DNA from: Dictyobacter formicarum
Lineage (GTDB): Bacteria; Chloroflexota; Ktedonobacteria; Ktedonobacterales; Ktedonobacteraceae
DNA: 64,000 nt
NCBI RefSeq assembly: GCF_016587435.1
Contig: NZ_BNJJ01000020.1
Location: 62,001-126,000, forward strand
Reading direction: 5' to 3'
Shown piece by piece: positions 26,462-36,512 of this stretch; positions within the stretch are counted from its first letter, which is position 1, and every line of letters starts with the position of its first letter. Under the pieces are notes generated by a model. That model searched no databases. It saw nothing but the letters and a program-made list of their open reading frames with translations, and was not told where the DNA came from. Position numbers and translations under genes: made by a program.

Positions 26462-28884
26462 TTACATAGTTTTTCCGGCCTTTTCGCCGTCCTGGTTGGT
26501 GCTGGAGATGGTCATGAAGCCCCGCTGCTGCAGAAGCGTTAATATCTGGGGCAAATTCTGAGTGGATACGTGTACCAGGCGCTGACCATCCACGATCTCT
26601 GAGCCCAACAATGTCGCTATCTCCTGGTCGGCCTGCAGATCCTGCAAAACATCGGCCGGAAGCCGCAGCAGAGGCGCATGCTCAACATAGATCTGTTGTG
26701 TATCCGTGTAGCCTCCCCCCATAATTTCAGTCGGATCAACAGTGAGCCTGGAATACCCTCGCGGCAATAGTGCTGCAGAAAGCGCAAAATGTGTTCAAGG
26801 GTAATATTCTCTTCCAGGGCACGCTGTAACGATTGAGAGGTCACGCGCAGCCATCCGGTTGTTTCATCTTCTTCACAGAAACGGACAAACTCTGCCAGTA
26901 CATAAAAATCAAGCACGGCATAGATGGGTTCAAGTCTGCCATCTTCATGCAAGGTCCATTGCGGATCATGTAGCGGCAAAGGAACGGTCTCGAGCAATCC
27001 CTGTTCGGGGGCGGCCGAGAAAGCAGGCAAGTAATCATCCTCCCAGAGGAGTTGCTGTACCGCCAATAACTGCTCAGGAACAACCTCGGCCAGCAGAGGC
27101 GTCAGACGGCGCTGGAAGAGCGCACGGTGCGCAGGGTCGGCAAAGAAACGATCCAGCACAGCGCTATCCTCAACCTCGATCAGCGTAGCCTGCGGCCAGA
27201 TCTCGATTCGCCGCACCTGGCGCTCCCACTCCTCAAGTGAATAGCGCACATTCTGCGGTATATTTCCTTCCGCCGCCGATTCTAAAACCACCAGGATCGT
27301 TTCTGCTCGCTCCCCACGTTGAATCGCTCGCATGATACTACTCTTCGAGAGATGATACTGCGCGATATGCTCCAGGCTGATACGTTCAGCAAAACGATCC
27401 AGTTGCACCAGTAAACCTTCCGAGACCGGAGCCAGCACCAGCACATCAAAGTTTGGCTGGACGATCAAGCGGCTGGCGGGCAGCGCAGGTGGGGACAATG
27501 GAATATCGTGCATGATCACGACAGCATCGGCGGAAAACGCAAAGGCGGGCGCCCCTTTCTCGGACGCAAACTGCAACAGTCCCATCCATTGCAAGGGGCC
27601 AGCGAGCAGCGTGCGAATAAAACCACCTTCGACCATATGCCAGCCTTCCCGGTGCGTCAACCAGCCACGGCGCAGACGGAAATCCCAGCCATAAGGATTT
27701 GATCCCTGAGAGTAGCGTTCAGCACGCAGGCCATAGCGACGCGGGAAGAGTAGATAAGGCACGTGCAACTTTACACGCGCGATAAAGGCCGCCAGATCAT
27801 GCCACTCGGTTGGCTCCTCGCATAAAACGCGCTCAATCACCTGGTGGCGCGCATGCACTATTTCTTCATGGGCTGGCAGCAATGGATCAGGCGCTGGCCG
27901 TATGTTGATATCAGATAGAGTAATCAACTCATTCCAGAAAGTTGTATCGACATAGACACGATAACAACGACGCGCTCGCTCGGCCACTGGCAGCGAAAAA
28001 AAAGCCTCGGCAGGCTCGGGCACCAGCATACCGCGCTTGATAGAAAGCAGGCCCAGTTGCATTAATAATAGTCGAATGAACAGCAATTGAGGATGATCGG
28101 TCTCCAAACGTAACTGATCCTGCTCAAACGGTAGCGCCATAAAATCCGCGATCTGGCGCAGGCTGGTACGCGATAGCAACCCATTGTTAACCAGCGAAAG
28201 GTTGCGGTGGGCCGCGACAAATGACCAGTAGAAATACAGGGTACGCTGAAAAGCCTGCAGGCGCCCATCCTCATCAGCAATCTGCGCCGATGCAGGCAAA
28301 GGGGCCGCCTGCTCAAAGCGCCAGCGCCGCCGCACCACGTTCACCAGCGTCTGGGGAACAATCAAGACCCCATCGTGCATACCACTGCTATAATCGCGAC
28401 CAACAAAATGCGTCTGCCGGCCCCAGAATACCAATCCCAGCAACAGTAGGTGGCGTACCGCCAATTCAAAGGGACCATGTGGATGGGCAGTAGGATAATG
28501 AGGAGGCTGCAAAACACCATCGGCCATCACCGCCACGCCCATCAACTCTGATCCTCCTGGTTCGTCCTTCTTCTCAACCCCCGGTAGGCCCGAGCTATGA
28601 AAATACAGGGCCAGATCGCGACTATTAGCGCGCCCACCACAGGAAACCAGCTCGCGCAACAGCAGAATTTCCAGCTCGTTCAGCTCTTGTAACAAGTCGC
28701 CCAACGAAGTAGCATCCAACAGATAATGCGCCACTTCTAACACTACAGGTGTAGAAGCGGTCGCAGAAAGATCGGAAGGAGCACTGAACACATGGGGAGC
28801 CGCTGCAATCTGACGCGCCTTCAGCACTGCCTGCAGATGGTACAGAGGAACAGTCTGCAATAGCTCAAGATCATTCTGGTCCAT
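26462..28884 (-). pseudogene. XPB-like helicase-associated protein, apparently frameshifted near its 3' end
   Basis: The main frame runs from ATG 28884 (overlapping the upstream stop by 14 bp) and reads about 750 residues of a helicase-associated family protein related to the XPB/Ssl2 helper region, with no ATPase motifs. At the run of six G (plus 26715-26720) the sequence after LLIRLKLW loses the expected ending. The minus-one frame continues GGGYTDTQQIYVEHAPLLR through LLQQRGFMTISS, a C-terminal domain like the one that closes the neighbouring 806-residue protein. One base added to the G run would join them. It may be a sequencing error, a programmed slip or a real mutation. Function is unknown; the SWIM-finger gene upstream is the likely partner. 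Confidence 0.7.
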
Positions 28885-31282
28885 ATAAATCCTCATCATG
28901 TATGAGCGGCGATTGTCCACGGCGTTTGAGTTCATCGCTTAAACGCTCGGTCGCGGTTGGTTTCACTACTACGATAGTTGGATGCAGTGGGCGTATCACA
29001 TACTCATCCAAAGATGTGGTGGCCATCAGTTCACGCATGACGGTCGTATCAATGGTCTCAACAACAGTGACACCGGTATAGATGCGCACGCGGCCATAAC
29101 TGGCCAGCCAGCGTTCCAGGCGGGCCAGCAACTGCGCGCCGGATCCATCACTCTGTCCTGCACGTGCGACTGCCTGCCGCAACACCTCTAATAAACGCGT
29201 CATTTGATAGCCCTGGCTGAGTGCCTGGCTCAAAGCCTGGGGCGTAAAACGATAGCGCAATTGAGAACGCTCAACCCCTGTTGCCTCGGCACACTGCTCA
29301 AAGAGCTGAATGATGGGCCAGTAGCGCGCAGAGCAGGGCAACAGAACCTGCCCATCCTCCAGCACCTCCAGCGTTTCCTGGGTAAATTCCTGCACCTTAT
29401 CCAGATCCAATGGCACGTCATGTAACAGCCAGCGCGCCAGGGCCGTCATACGAAAAGCCAGCAACCGTCCCTGACTGGAGAGCGCCACGTCGCAGAGTCC
29501 CCACCAATGGAAGGGGCCCGTGATCAAACGGGCTACATACAGCAACTCCGCACGCTGCCAATCCCCCAGATGTTGTGGTTTCAAGGCTTTGTCAGCATCG
29601 GCTTCCAGCCACCAATGGGGAGCGGGCAAGAGCCGCTGCCTGCGTTGTAGCAGCAAAGGATTCAAACGATAGACAAAACGACTAAAGGCAGTAAATTGCA
29701 TCCATTGTCCGATTGGAGCCTGGGCCAGCAGGTCGGTCAGCGCCTGGCGCGCTTCCATATTCTCTTCAGCCAGTTCGCCAACGCGTAGTACAGGCACATT
29801 TAATGGCGTCATACGACAAAGCAGGCGTAACCCGTCTTCCTGTAAAGCAAATAGTTCGGTGGCCGAGGGCGATTGCAGCCAGAGTTTAAATAGATCCGAT
29901 AATACATCAGCATGATTGGAACCCAGCAGGAGACGAGCCGCATCTGGCAGGATGCGCAGATAAGGCGTTTCGCGCTCGGGTCGCTGGACAATACCCGCCA
30001 GGAGCAAGATCTGTGTGGCAAAGCGTAGAAAAGAGGGCGCAAATGATACTTTTTTCTGTAGCGCCGTCAGTAAAGCGGCTGAAGGTAGCTCGTTGGGCTG
30101 AGACAACAGAGCGGTATGACCCATGCCCGGTGAGTTTACGTGCACAGTTGGAAACTCTGACTCCGCCATCATAGTCGGAAACCAGGAATCATCAGGCTCA
30201 ACCTGCATACCATCTAATGCCCGGGCTACCAATAACAGATCGGCCAGAATACGCATTGGCGGCAAAGATTGGACGTGGGGCAAGACGGAGTGCTCATCAG
30301 GCTGCTCCGGATCAAAGGAGGTGACAGGCACAAAGATGCGCAAGGCTGTTCGTATCTCAGTGGGCACAAACCAGCCAATATCTAACAGGTTACTCGGACT
30401 GTTATTGCGCGCGAGCAGATCGGCATTGAAAGAATTGACCCGAAAAAGCAACGCCTTCCCCTGCAGTGCCAGCAGAGCCCGCTGTAACTGGGCCGCTTGC
30501 CCCAGCGAAAAACGCTCAAATAACCCGCGCAAATCATCATCATGAACCAGTCCACCAGCCAGAGACAAGGCGGCTAACAACTGGCGTTGCGGCTTCTCCA
30601 GAGTCGTAGCCACCCGGCGCACCACATCTGGCTGCTTGATCGCCTCAACAATTTGCTCGGCCAATTGTTGCTTGGACAAGCCGTTCGTGGTCAGATTATA
30701 CTCGCGGGCGATGCTGCGCAGTTCTCCCAGACCTATCTGTACGAGAATATTTACCAGGTCGGGGCTATAGCGTATTGCGCTACTCACAGGAGGATTGGGT
30801 AGATTATCAGCTTTCAGCGTTTCGCGGACCAGCGGTGGCTTAGGTGCTGCCGGTGCTGGCCTGTTCGTTGGCTTCTCCTGAGGCGCAGGCGGTTTGATAC
30901 GTGGCTCAAAGATAGCGGGCTGGGCCAGCCAGCGATACAATAGTGCGGCACCATGCGCGCATAGCAACTCTCCCGACTCACCACATGAACAGGAGTTTCG
31001 CCAGGAAGTCGCACTCGTCAGTTCAACTTCTACAGTATAGGAACGTGGAGTAGTCGTAATATCCTGTATTGCCACATCCTGCCCATCAACAGCCGACTCA
31101 AGTGGATCGATGCCCGGCGGAAGCTCCACAATACCATGCAACCGAGCCCCCTGGCGTTGCGTGCCTCGGATCGTGCCTGTACGATTATATTCTTGTCCGA
31201 GAGAAGCTGCGGTCAACCCCGCCATACGGAGGATATCAGCCGCTCGTAGACGCTGTAGTGCGCCAGGTACTCCATTTTCCAT
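28871..31282 (-). CDS. Large SWIM zinc-finger protein with XPB-like C-terminal domain
   Basis: About 803 residues from ATG 31282. A SWIM finger near residue 105 (CSCGESGELLCAHGAALLYRW; C-x-C...C-x-H) follows a domain with GTIRGTQRQGARLHGIV. Next come a Pro-rich linker and a long helical body with winged-helix-like segments. The last ~70 residues (RVRIYTGVTVVETIDTTVMREL... to LKRRGQSPLI) are the same kind of helicase C-terminal domain as in the next gene. No Walker motifs are seen. SWIM domains bind DNA or protein. Its stop overlaps the start of the following gene, so the two products are probably made together. The biological role is unknown. Confidence 0.8.
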   Translation of the reverse strand: MENGVPGALQRLRAADILRMAGLTAASLGQEYNRTGTIRGTQRQGARLHGIVELPPGIDPLESAVDGQDVAIQDITTTPRSYTVEVELTSATSWRNSCSCGESGELLCAHGAALLYRWLAQPAIFEPRIKPPAPQEKPTNRPAPAAPKPPLVRETLKADNLPNPPVSSAIRYSPDLVNILVQIGLGELRSIAREYNLTTNGLSKQQLAEQIVEAIKQPDVVRRVATTLEKPQRQLLAALSLAGGLVHDDDLRGLFERFSLGQAAQLQRALLALQGKALLFRVNSFNADLLARNNSPSNLLDIGWFVPTEIRTALRIFVPVTSFDPEQPDEHSVLPHVQSLPPMRILADLLLVARALDGMQVEPDDSWFPTMMAESEFPTVHVNSPGMGHTALLSQPNELPSAALLTALQKKVSFAPSFLRFATQILLLAGIVQRPERETPYLRILPDAARLLLGSNHADVLSDLFKLWLQSPSATELFALQEDGLRLLCRMTPLNVPVLRVGELAEENMEARQALTDLLAQAPIGQWMQFTAFSRFVYRLNPLLLQRRQRLLPAPHWWLEADADKALKPQHLGDWQRAELLYVARLITGPFHWWGLCDVALSSQGRLLAFRMTALARWLLHDVPLDLDKVQEFTQETLEVLEDGQVLLPCSARYWPIIQLFEQCAEATGVERSQLRYRFTPQALSQALSQGYQMTRLLEVLRQAVARAGQSDGSGAQLLARLERWLASYGRVRIYTGVTVVETIDTTVMRELMATTSLDEYVIRPLHPTIVVVKPTATERLSDELKRRGQSPLIHDEDLYGPE

Positions 31283-31549
31283 CAAAGACAAATTACTCGA
31301 AAAACCTATTTTGAACCAACTATATTCGGCTATGATAGCACGAAGTATCTGTTGTGGTCAATCTGACTCATCATATCACACCCTTCAGCAAGGAACAGGA
31401 GAGAGAGACCATTGGAACGATCAGTAGCACTTTTGGCTTCTCCAATTCTCTGGCCTACTGTGATATGCTAGAAAAACACAAAAGGCGATCGTTGGCAGCC
31501 AGAATACTGTCAGCAGACCTATTCATGCGAAAGGTAGAAAGTTGTTTTC

Positions 31550-32470
31550 ATGCAGTGGTTGGAATTAACAGTACAGGTGCATCCCGAAGCGGTTGAGTCG
31601 GTCAGTGAATTATTGAGTAGTTATTCCCGTGATGGTGTCGTGATTGAAGAGCCCTATGAACTGAGTGACGATGGGCAGGAGTACCATATCCTGGTTGGTC
31701 AACCCGTTCAAGTGCACGCCTACCTGCCATTAGATGGTACTGAAGAGGAGAAGAAGCAGGAGATTGCTCGTGGGCTCTGGCATTTCTCTAGCCTGGGCGC
31801 ACATTTTGTAGGTGAGCTACATTCTCGCGTGGTTGATGAGGAAGATTGGGCCAACGCCTGGAAAGATTATTATCACGTTACCCATATTGGGAAACGGCTG
31901 GTGATCCGCCCCTCCTGGCGTGAATATACGCCCAAAGAGGATGAGGTGGTGCTGACCCTTGATCCGGGGATGGCCTTTGGTACCGGCGTGCATCCGACCA
32001 CCCGAATGTGCCTGGAACGGGTCGAACAACTAGTACAGCCAGGTATGCAGATCCTGGACGTAGGCACCGGCTCTGGCATCCTGGCCCTGGCTGCGGCTAA
32101 ACTGGGAGCCAGCCATATCGATGCCATCGATAATAGCAGCGTTGCCGTCGAAAGCTCAAAAGCTAACGCTGAGATGAATGAGCTTCAATCGCAGATCGAT
32201 GTAGTACTGGGCGTGCTGGGCGATGCCGAAGCCAGCCGCAAAGAGGGCCACTATGACCTGGTACTGGCCAACATCATCGCCCATATCATTGGCTCGATAG
32301 CACCACAACTGGCGCAGGTAGTGGCACCCCATGGCCTGCTGGTTGTCAGCGGCATCATCGAAGCCCGCCGTGCCGACGCTGAAGGTCCATTATTAGAGGC
32401 CGGTTTAGAACTGGTTGACGAGACCAGGATTGATGACTGGTTAGCCCTCACCTATCGAAAGCGAGCATAA
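31550..32470 (+). CDS. prmA: Ribosomal protein L11 methyltransferase
   Basis: The 306-residue protein starts with the N-terminal substrate-recognition domain (MQWLELTVQVHPEAVESVSELL) and has PrmA motifs LDPGMAFGTGVHPTTRMCLE, SAM loop ILDVGTGSGILALAAAKLGA, and DLVLANIIAHII with the NPPY-equivalent NIIA. It trimethylates several amino groups of ribosomal protein L11 using S-adenosylmethionine. rsmE starts 4 bp after its stop, so the two rRNA/ribosome methyltransferases form an operon. The ribosome site is weak. Confidence 0.95.
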   Translation: MQWLELTVQVHPEAVESVSELLSSYSRDGVVIEEPYELSDDGQEYHILVGQPVQVHAYLPLDGTEEEKKQEIARGLWHFSSLGAHFVGELHSRVVDEEDWANAWKDYYHVTHIGKRLVIRPSWREYTPKEDEVVLTLDPGMAFGTGVHPTTRMCLERVEQLVQPGMQILDVGTGSGILALAAAKLGASHIDAIDNSSVAVESSKANAEMNELQSQIDVVLGVLGDAEASRKEGHYDLVLANIIAHIIGSIAPQLAQVVAPHGLLVVSGIIEARRADAEGPLLEAGLELVDETRIDDWLALTYRKRA

Positions 32471-32474
32471 GTCG

Positions 32475-33275
32475 ATGCACCGCTTTTTTAGCGCTGATTC
32501 CAACTTTCATGCGGTTCAGCCCGGGGAGACCGTAACACTGCCCGATAAACTGGCCCACCAGGTCCGCGATGTGCTCCATATCACTGTCGGCGAACAACTC
32601 ATTCTCTTCGACAATAGCGGCGAAGAATATGTCTGTAGCGTCACCCACAGTAGTCGCGCTGGCATCGAAATCCAGCTCGAAGAGAAGCGCGCAGGGAAAA
32701 AAGAGCCAGCGGTACATGTGGTCCTATGTCAGGGATTGCTCAAATCGGCCCGCTTCGAATTTATCCTGGAAAAGGGAACAGAGCTGGGCGTAACCAGCTT
32801 CGTTCCTACCCTCTGCCGCCGCTCAATGGCTGGCTTAGAAGAGGCCGGTCCCAAGAAACTACAGCGCTGGGAGCGCATCATTCAGGAAGCAACAGAACAG
32901 TGTGGTCGTTCCCGTGTTCCCGAGCTCCAAACCATACGGCCCTTAATGCATACCCTGAACGATATTCCAGCAGGGGCGCTGGCCATTATGCCCTGGGAAG
33001 AGGAGCATGCCCAGAGCCTCTATGAAACCCTGCAGCAGGCCCGGCAAAACTGGACCCAGGCAACTGAGCAGAAGCCCATCACCATCGTGATCTTCATAGG
33101 CCCAGAAGGTGGCCTGACCGCAGAGGAAATCACGCTGGCCAAACGCGCTGGTGTCAAAATTGTCACACTGGGAAGCCGTATACTGCGCGCGGAAACCGCG
33201 GCCCTGATGACCGTCGCCAACGTAATGTACGAATTAGAATCGCCAGCCGGGGGACGTCAGGGGCCGAAAGCATAA
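32475..33275 (+). CDS. rsmE: 16S rRNA (uracil-1498-N3)-methyltransferase
   Basis: The 266-residue SPOUT methyltransferase has an N-terminal PUA-like domain (MHRFFSADSNF...) and a C-terminal knot with GPEGGLTAEEITLA, LGSRILRAETAAL. It methylates N3 of U1498 in 16S rRNA. It is directly coupled to prmA, a common bacterial pairing. A strong bidirectional hairpin follows. Confidence 0.95.
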   Translation: MHRFFSADSNFHAVQPGETVTLPDKLAHQVRDVLHITVGEQLILFDNSGEEYVCSVTHSSRAGIEIQLEEKRAGKKEPAVHVVLCQGLLKSARFEFILEKGTELGVTSFVPTLCRRSMAGLEEAGPKKLQRWERIIQEATEQCGRSRVPELQTIRPLMHTLNDIPAGALAIMPWEEEHAQSLYETLQQARQNWTQATEQKPITIVIFIGPEGGLTAEEITLAKRAGVKIVTLGSRILRAETAALMTVANVMYELESPAGGRQGPKA

Positions 33276-33310
33276 AACGCATCGCTCGCAGCACATTTTC
33301 AGCCTTCACA

Positions 33311-33343
33311 ATAAAAAAGGAGCGGGCGCTGGCGCGCCCGCTC
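33311..33343. terminator. Bidirectional terminator between rsmE and the 33358 gene
   Basis: GAGCGGGCGC / GCGCCCGCTC form a 10-bp GC stem (33320-33343) with a TGGC loop; six A residues on the left give a T tract on the minus strand. It therefore best terminates the minus-strand gene and probably also rsmE. Confidence 0.8.
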
Positions 33344-33357
33344 GCAAAGACGCACTA

Positions 33358-33603
33358 CTAATTCTCGGGATCGGTGCCGTAGCCGTTGAGGACGGCATGG
33401 ACATAATCTGCCACATAGTGGCGCTCATCCACACCATCGATAATCATACACTCGGCGACGGATACAATCTGGGGCGAAACTTCATGGAGAAAGCTTATAA
33501 TCGAGCGGCTATTGCGGCGATCGGCATTGGGATCAGTCACAAAGGCATACAATTCATCGGTAAATGCTTCTTCGTCGTTGCGCAGGCGAAAAATGTTGAA
33601 CAT
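33358..33603 (-). CDS. Small hypothetical acidic protein (81 aa)
   Basis: ATG 33603 with an upstream AAAGGT site gives 81 residues starting MFNIFRLRNDEEAFTDELY. The protein is acidic and predicted helical, with no membrane segment and one Cys. I do not recognise it. It has its own terminator downstream, which supports expression as a gene. Confidence 0.55.
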   Translation of the reverse strand: MFNIFRLRNDEEAFTDELYAFVTDPNADRRNSRSIISFLHEVSPQIVSVAECMIIDGVDERHYVADYVHAVLNGYGTDPEN

Positions 33604-33739
33604 AGTCACGGTACCTTTCAAATGGTCTTCTCTATCTAAAACTTTCTGCGCTACATTTCTACAAAGACGGGGATTTAGTCCTCATTTACCATTAGTGTAC
33701 GTAATTGAAAATTTACATGTCAAGGTCGAGCATTAAACA

Positions 33740-34636
33740 TCACAGATCCAGTACGTAGTAATCATAGGTGGTATAAATGGTGAAGCCGCACGATTGATAG
33801 AGCTGCAGGGCACGGCTATTCTCAACATCTACATCCAGTACGATTCTTCTGTGTGGATCCTGACTATGCAGAATAAAAATGGCTTCCTCCAGCATCTGAC
33901 GTCCATATCCCCTTCCTTGATAATCCGGGCGCACGCCAAGAGCATAGATACCGACAGCATTCTCAACCGTATCAAGACGAAAACTGCCGACAGGTTCACG
34001 GCAACCCACATCTTCGTCGCCAAAGACGGCCAGGTAATAAGGACGGGCAGGATTTTGCAGACAGTGAAGCACACGTCGCCTGGTTGCCTCTTCGCTATCA
34101 CCAAAGCTTTCAGACTGCACCTTGATCAAGGCCTCAGCTTCACTGGCATCGGCCTTATGCACCTCCAGGTGCTCATCGAAGGCTTTGCGCTGTAGGACAG
34201 TGGTCAGCACCATTTCATGTTCAGACTCGCTCAAGGTGGCACCCAGTGCACGTAAAAAGGCGTGTCCCGAAGATGAGTTGCGCTCACAGACCAGTATCAA
34301 CTGCTTCAGGCCCCGGGCCCGGCTTTCAACGACGGCGATGGTAAGCAATTGCCGAAAGATGCCCCTGCGCCGATACTCGGGATGCACCATCCCGACCACT
34401 TCATTCTGTTGCGCCCCCTGATCATCTATCGCTAAATAGCCGACCAGAGCGCCATTATCATAATATAAGAAATCTTTTACGATCAGGCCTGTGCGCTGCT
34501 GCAACATCTGCCATTCAATACGCATATGCAACGACTCATGACGCTCACACACGTCAGCCAGTTGCTTAAGCAGTTGAATATCGTTAGCTGATAGCGTCCG
34601 CTTTTCAATCAGGCCCTGTAATGGTTCACCAGGCAT
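33740..34636 (-). CDS. Tandem GNAT-family N-acetyltransferase
   Basis: The 298-residue protein contains two GNAT domains: the first with VVGMVHPEYRRRGIFRQLL and the second with IYALGVRPDYQGRGYGRQMLEEA, both showing the acetyl-CoA pyrophosphate loop (Q/R-x-x-G-x-G/I). Double GNAT proteins include mycothiol synthase, and the size is similar, but specificity cannot be assigned. It is a single gene on the minus strand. Confidence 0.85.
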   Translation of the reverse strand: MPGEPLQGLIEKRTLSANDIQLLKQLADVCERHESLHMRIEWQMLQQRTGLIVKDFLYYDNGALVGYLAIDDQGAQQNEVVGMVHPEYRRRGIFRQLLTIAVVESRARGLKQLILVCERNSSSGHAFLRALGATLSESEHEMVLTTVLQRKAFDEHLEVHKADASEAEALIKVQSESFGDSEEATRRRVLHCLQNPARPYYLAVFGDEDVGCREPVGSFRLDTVENAVGIYALGVRPDYQGRGYGRQMLEEAIFILHSQDPHRRIVLDVDVENSRALQLYQSCGFTIYTTYDYYVLDL

Positions 34637-34686
34637 CTATGACTCCATTCCATACCCGCTGGTACCAATATAACTAAGAATGATAA

Positions 34687-34719
34687 AGCGGAGCAATCTC
34701 TAAAAGAGATGCTCCGCTC
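34687..34719 (-). terminator. Terminator after the thiolase-mutase pair
   Basis: AGCGGAGCAATCTCT and AGAGATGCTCCGCT pair with one bulged base around an AAA loop; the minus-strand transcript then reads TTTATCATT. It lies 25 bp past the mutase stop. Confidence 0.75.
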
Positions 34720-34744
34720 TTCATTATGCCACATATGCTACGGT

Positions 34745-36478
34745 TTAAAAGACGGCGGGCTCCAGATATTCGCCAAAGGCGGCTCGGAACACATCCATCA
34801 TCTCACCCAGGGTTGCATAGGCTCTGGCTGCGTCCAGCAGAGCTGGCATGGTATTTTTATGCTCGTCGCAGGCACGACGCAAAGCGGACAGGGTACGTCG
34901 GACCTCGGCCTGGTTGCGCTCACGGCGCACGCGATTCAGGCGCTCGAGGTGTCTTTGCTGCCCTTCATAATCCACATACAAGGTCGGAACCTTCACAGAT
35001 TCATCCACTGTATAAGCGTTGACGCCCACAATCTGGCGTTGTTGCTGATCAACTTCCTGCTGATAGCGATAGGCCGACTCGGCAATCTCATGCTGGAAAA
35101 AGCCATTCTGAATACAGGCCAGAACACCACCCAGCAGCTCAATGCGGTCCAGATACTGCTGGGCCGCCTGCTCGGTCTGATCAGTCAGGGCCTCAATGGC
35201 ATAAGAACCGGCCAGGGGATCAACAGTATTGGTCACGCCACTTTCGTGGGCGATGATCTGCTGAGTACGCAGGGCGATCAAGGCCGCTTTTTCAGTCGGC
35301 AGGGCCAATGCTTCATCCAGAGAATTGGTATGCAATGAGTTAGTCCCACCCAGCACCGCGGCCAGCGCCTGAATAGTGGTACGCACGATATTATTCTCTG
35401 GTTGCTGGGCCGTAAGCGAGACACCAGCTGTCTGGGCATGACAGCGCATCATCCAGGAACGAGGATCTTTGGCACCATATTTCTCACGCATCAATTTCGC
35501 CCAGAGGCGTCTGCCAGCGCGGAACTTAGCAATTTCCTCTAGAAAATCATTGTGCACATCAAAGAAAAAGGAGAGTCGTGGCGCGAATTCATCGATCGAC
35601 AACCCACGTGCGATGGCCGCATCTACATAGGTCAGGCCGTCAGCAATCGTAAAGGCAAGCTCTTGCACTGCCGTGGCTCCGGCCTCACGAATGTGATAGC
35701 CACTGATGCTGATAGTATTCCAGCGCGGCATCGAACGCGATCCAAACTCAATCGTGTCGATGACCAGGCCCAGCGAGGGCTCGGGTGGGAACAGGTACTC
35801 TTTCTGAGCGATATATTCTTTGAGTATATCGTTCTGCAGGGTGCCACCCAGTTTGGCCATTGGAAAACCGCGCTTTTCGGCATTAACGATATACATGGCC
35901 CAGATAGCGGCGGCTGGACTATTGATCGTCATCGAGGTCGTAATCTTATCAAGGGGTAAGTCGGCGAACAACACCTCCATATCAGCCAATGAAGAGATAG
36001 CAACACCGCACTTGCCAAACTCACCGGCGGCCATTGGATGATCGGTATCATAGCCGTAGAGCGTGGCCATATCAAAAGCCGTTGAGAGGCCCGTCTGCCC
36101 CTGCTGCAACAGATATTTGAAGCGGGCATTGGTATCTTCGGCCGTCCCAAAACCAGCGAACATACGCATAGTCCAGGGCTTGGCTCGATACATGGTCGGC
36201 TGCGCGCCGCGCGTATAAGGATATTCGCCAGGAAAACCAATGTCTTGCATATAATTCTGTCTGGACAGGTCTTGTGGCGTATATAGTCGTTGAACTGGCA
36301 CACCCGATGTCGTTTCAAGCTGCTCGCGCTCAGGAATACGCTGCACAGATTGTTTTACAGTGGTCTCTTCCCACTGCCGCTGCGCTGTCTCAAGGCGAGC
36401 AAGCTCAGCAGCATCAAACAGGCTCCTTTGCTCAAGCGAGGGTCGTGTTGTTAGCTCTGAAAATTCTGGATCAGGCAT
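34745..36478 (-). CDS. Coenzyme-B12 acyl-CoA mutase large chain, isobutyryl-CoA mutase-like
   Basis: This 577-residue protein is homologous to the mutase at 5629 and also lacks the cobalamin-binding domain. The two residues that hold the methylmalonyl carboxylate are replaced: Phe107 in WTMRMFAGF (Tyr in methylmalonyl-CoA mutase) and Gln225 in [10 protein letters not shown] (Arg). Phe plus Gln is the combination described for isobutyryl-CoA mutase (IcmA). The position that is Asp in 2-hydroxyisobutyryl-CoA mutase is Ser132 here. It probably interconverts isobutyryl-CoA and n-butyryl-CoA or a similar neutral pair. The thiolase gene lies 34 bp upstream on the same strand, suggesting an acyl-CoA catabolic operon. 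The small B12 subunit is not adjacent. Confidence 0.85.
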   Translation of the reverse strand: MPDPEFSELTTRPSLEQRSLFDAAELARLETAQRQWEETTVKQSVQRIPEREQLETTSGVPVQRLYTPQDLSRQNYMQDIGFPGEYPYTRGAQPTMYRAKPWTMRMFAGFGTAEDTNARFKYLLQQGQTGLSTAFDMATLYGYDTDHPMAAGEFGKCGVAISSLADMEVLFADLPLDKITTSMTINSPAAAIWAMYIVNAEKRGFPMAKLGGTLQNDILKEYIAQKEYLFPPEPSLGLVIDTIEFGSRSMPRWNTISISGYHIREAGATAVQELAFTIADGLTYVDAAIARGLSIDEFAPRLSFFFDVHNDFLEEIAKFRAGRRLWAKLMREKYGAKDPRSWMMRCHAQTAGVSLTAQQPENNIVRTTIQALAAVLGGTNSLHTNSLDEALALPTEKAALIALRTQQIIAHESGVTNTVDPLAGSYAIEALTDQTEQAAQQYLDRIELLGGVLACIQNGFFQHEIAESAYRYQQEVDQQQRQIVGVNAYTVDESVKVPTLYVDYEGQQRHLERLNRVRRERNQAEVRRTLSALRRACDEHKNTMPALLDAARAYATLGEMMDVFRAAFGEYLEPAVF

Positions 36479-36512
36479 AGGTATTGTGATTCTCCTCTAT
36501 GAGTTGCAACGA

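Noticed and set aside
26172..26542. Several small frames over the tRNA genes
   Set aside because: They overlap two well-folded tRNAs with their own promoter and terminator.
34745..36478. 2-hydroxyisobutyryl-CoA mutase
   Set aside because: The position that is Asp in that enzyme is Ser here, and the Tyr89 position is Phe rather than Ile.
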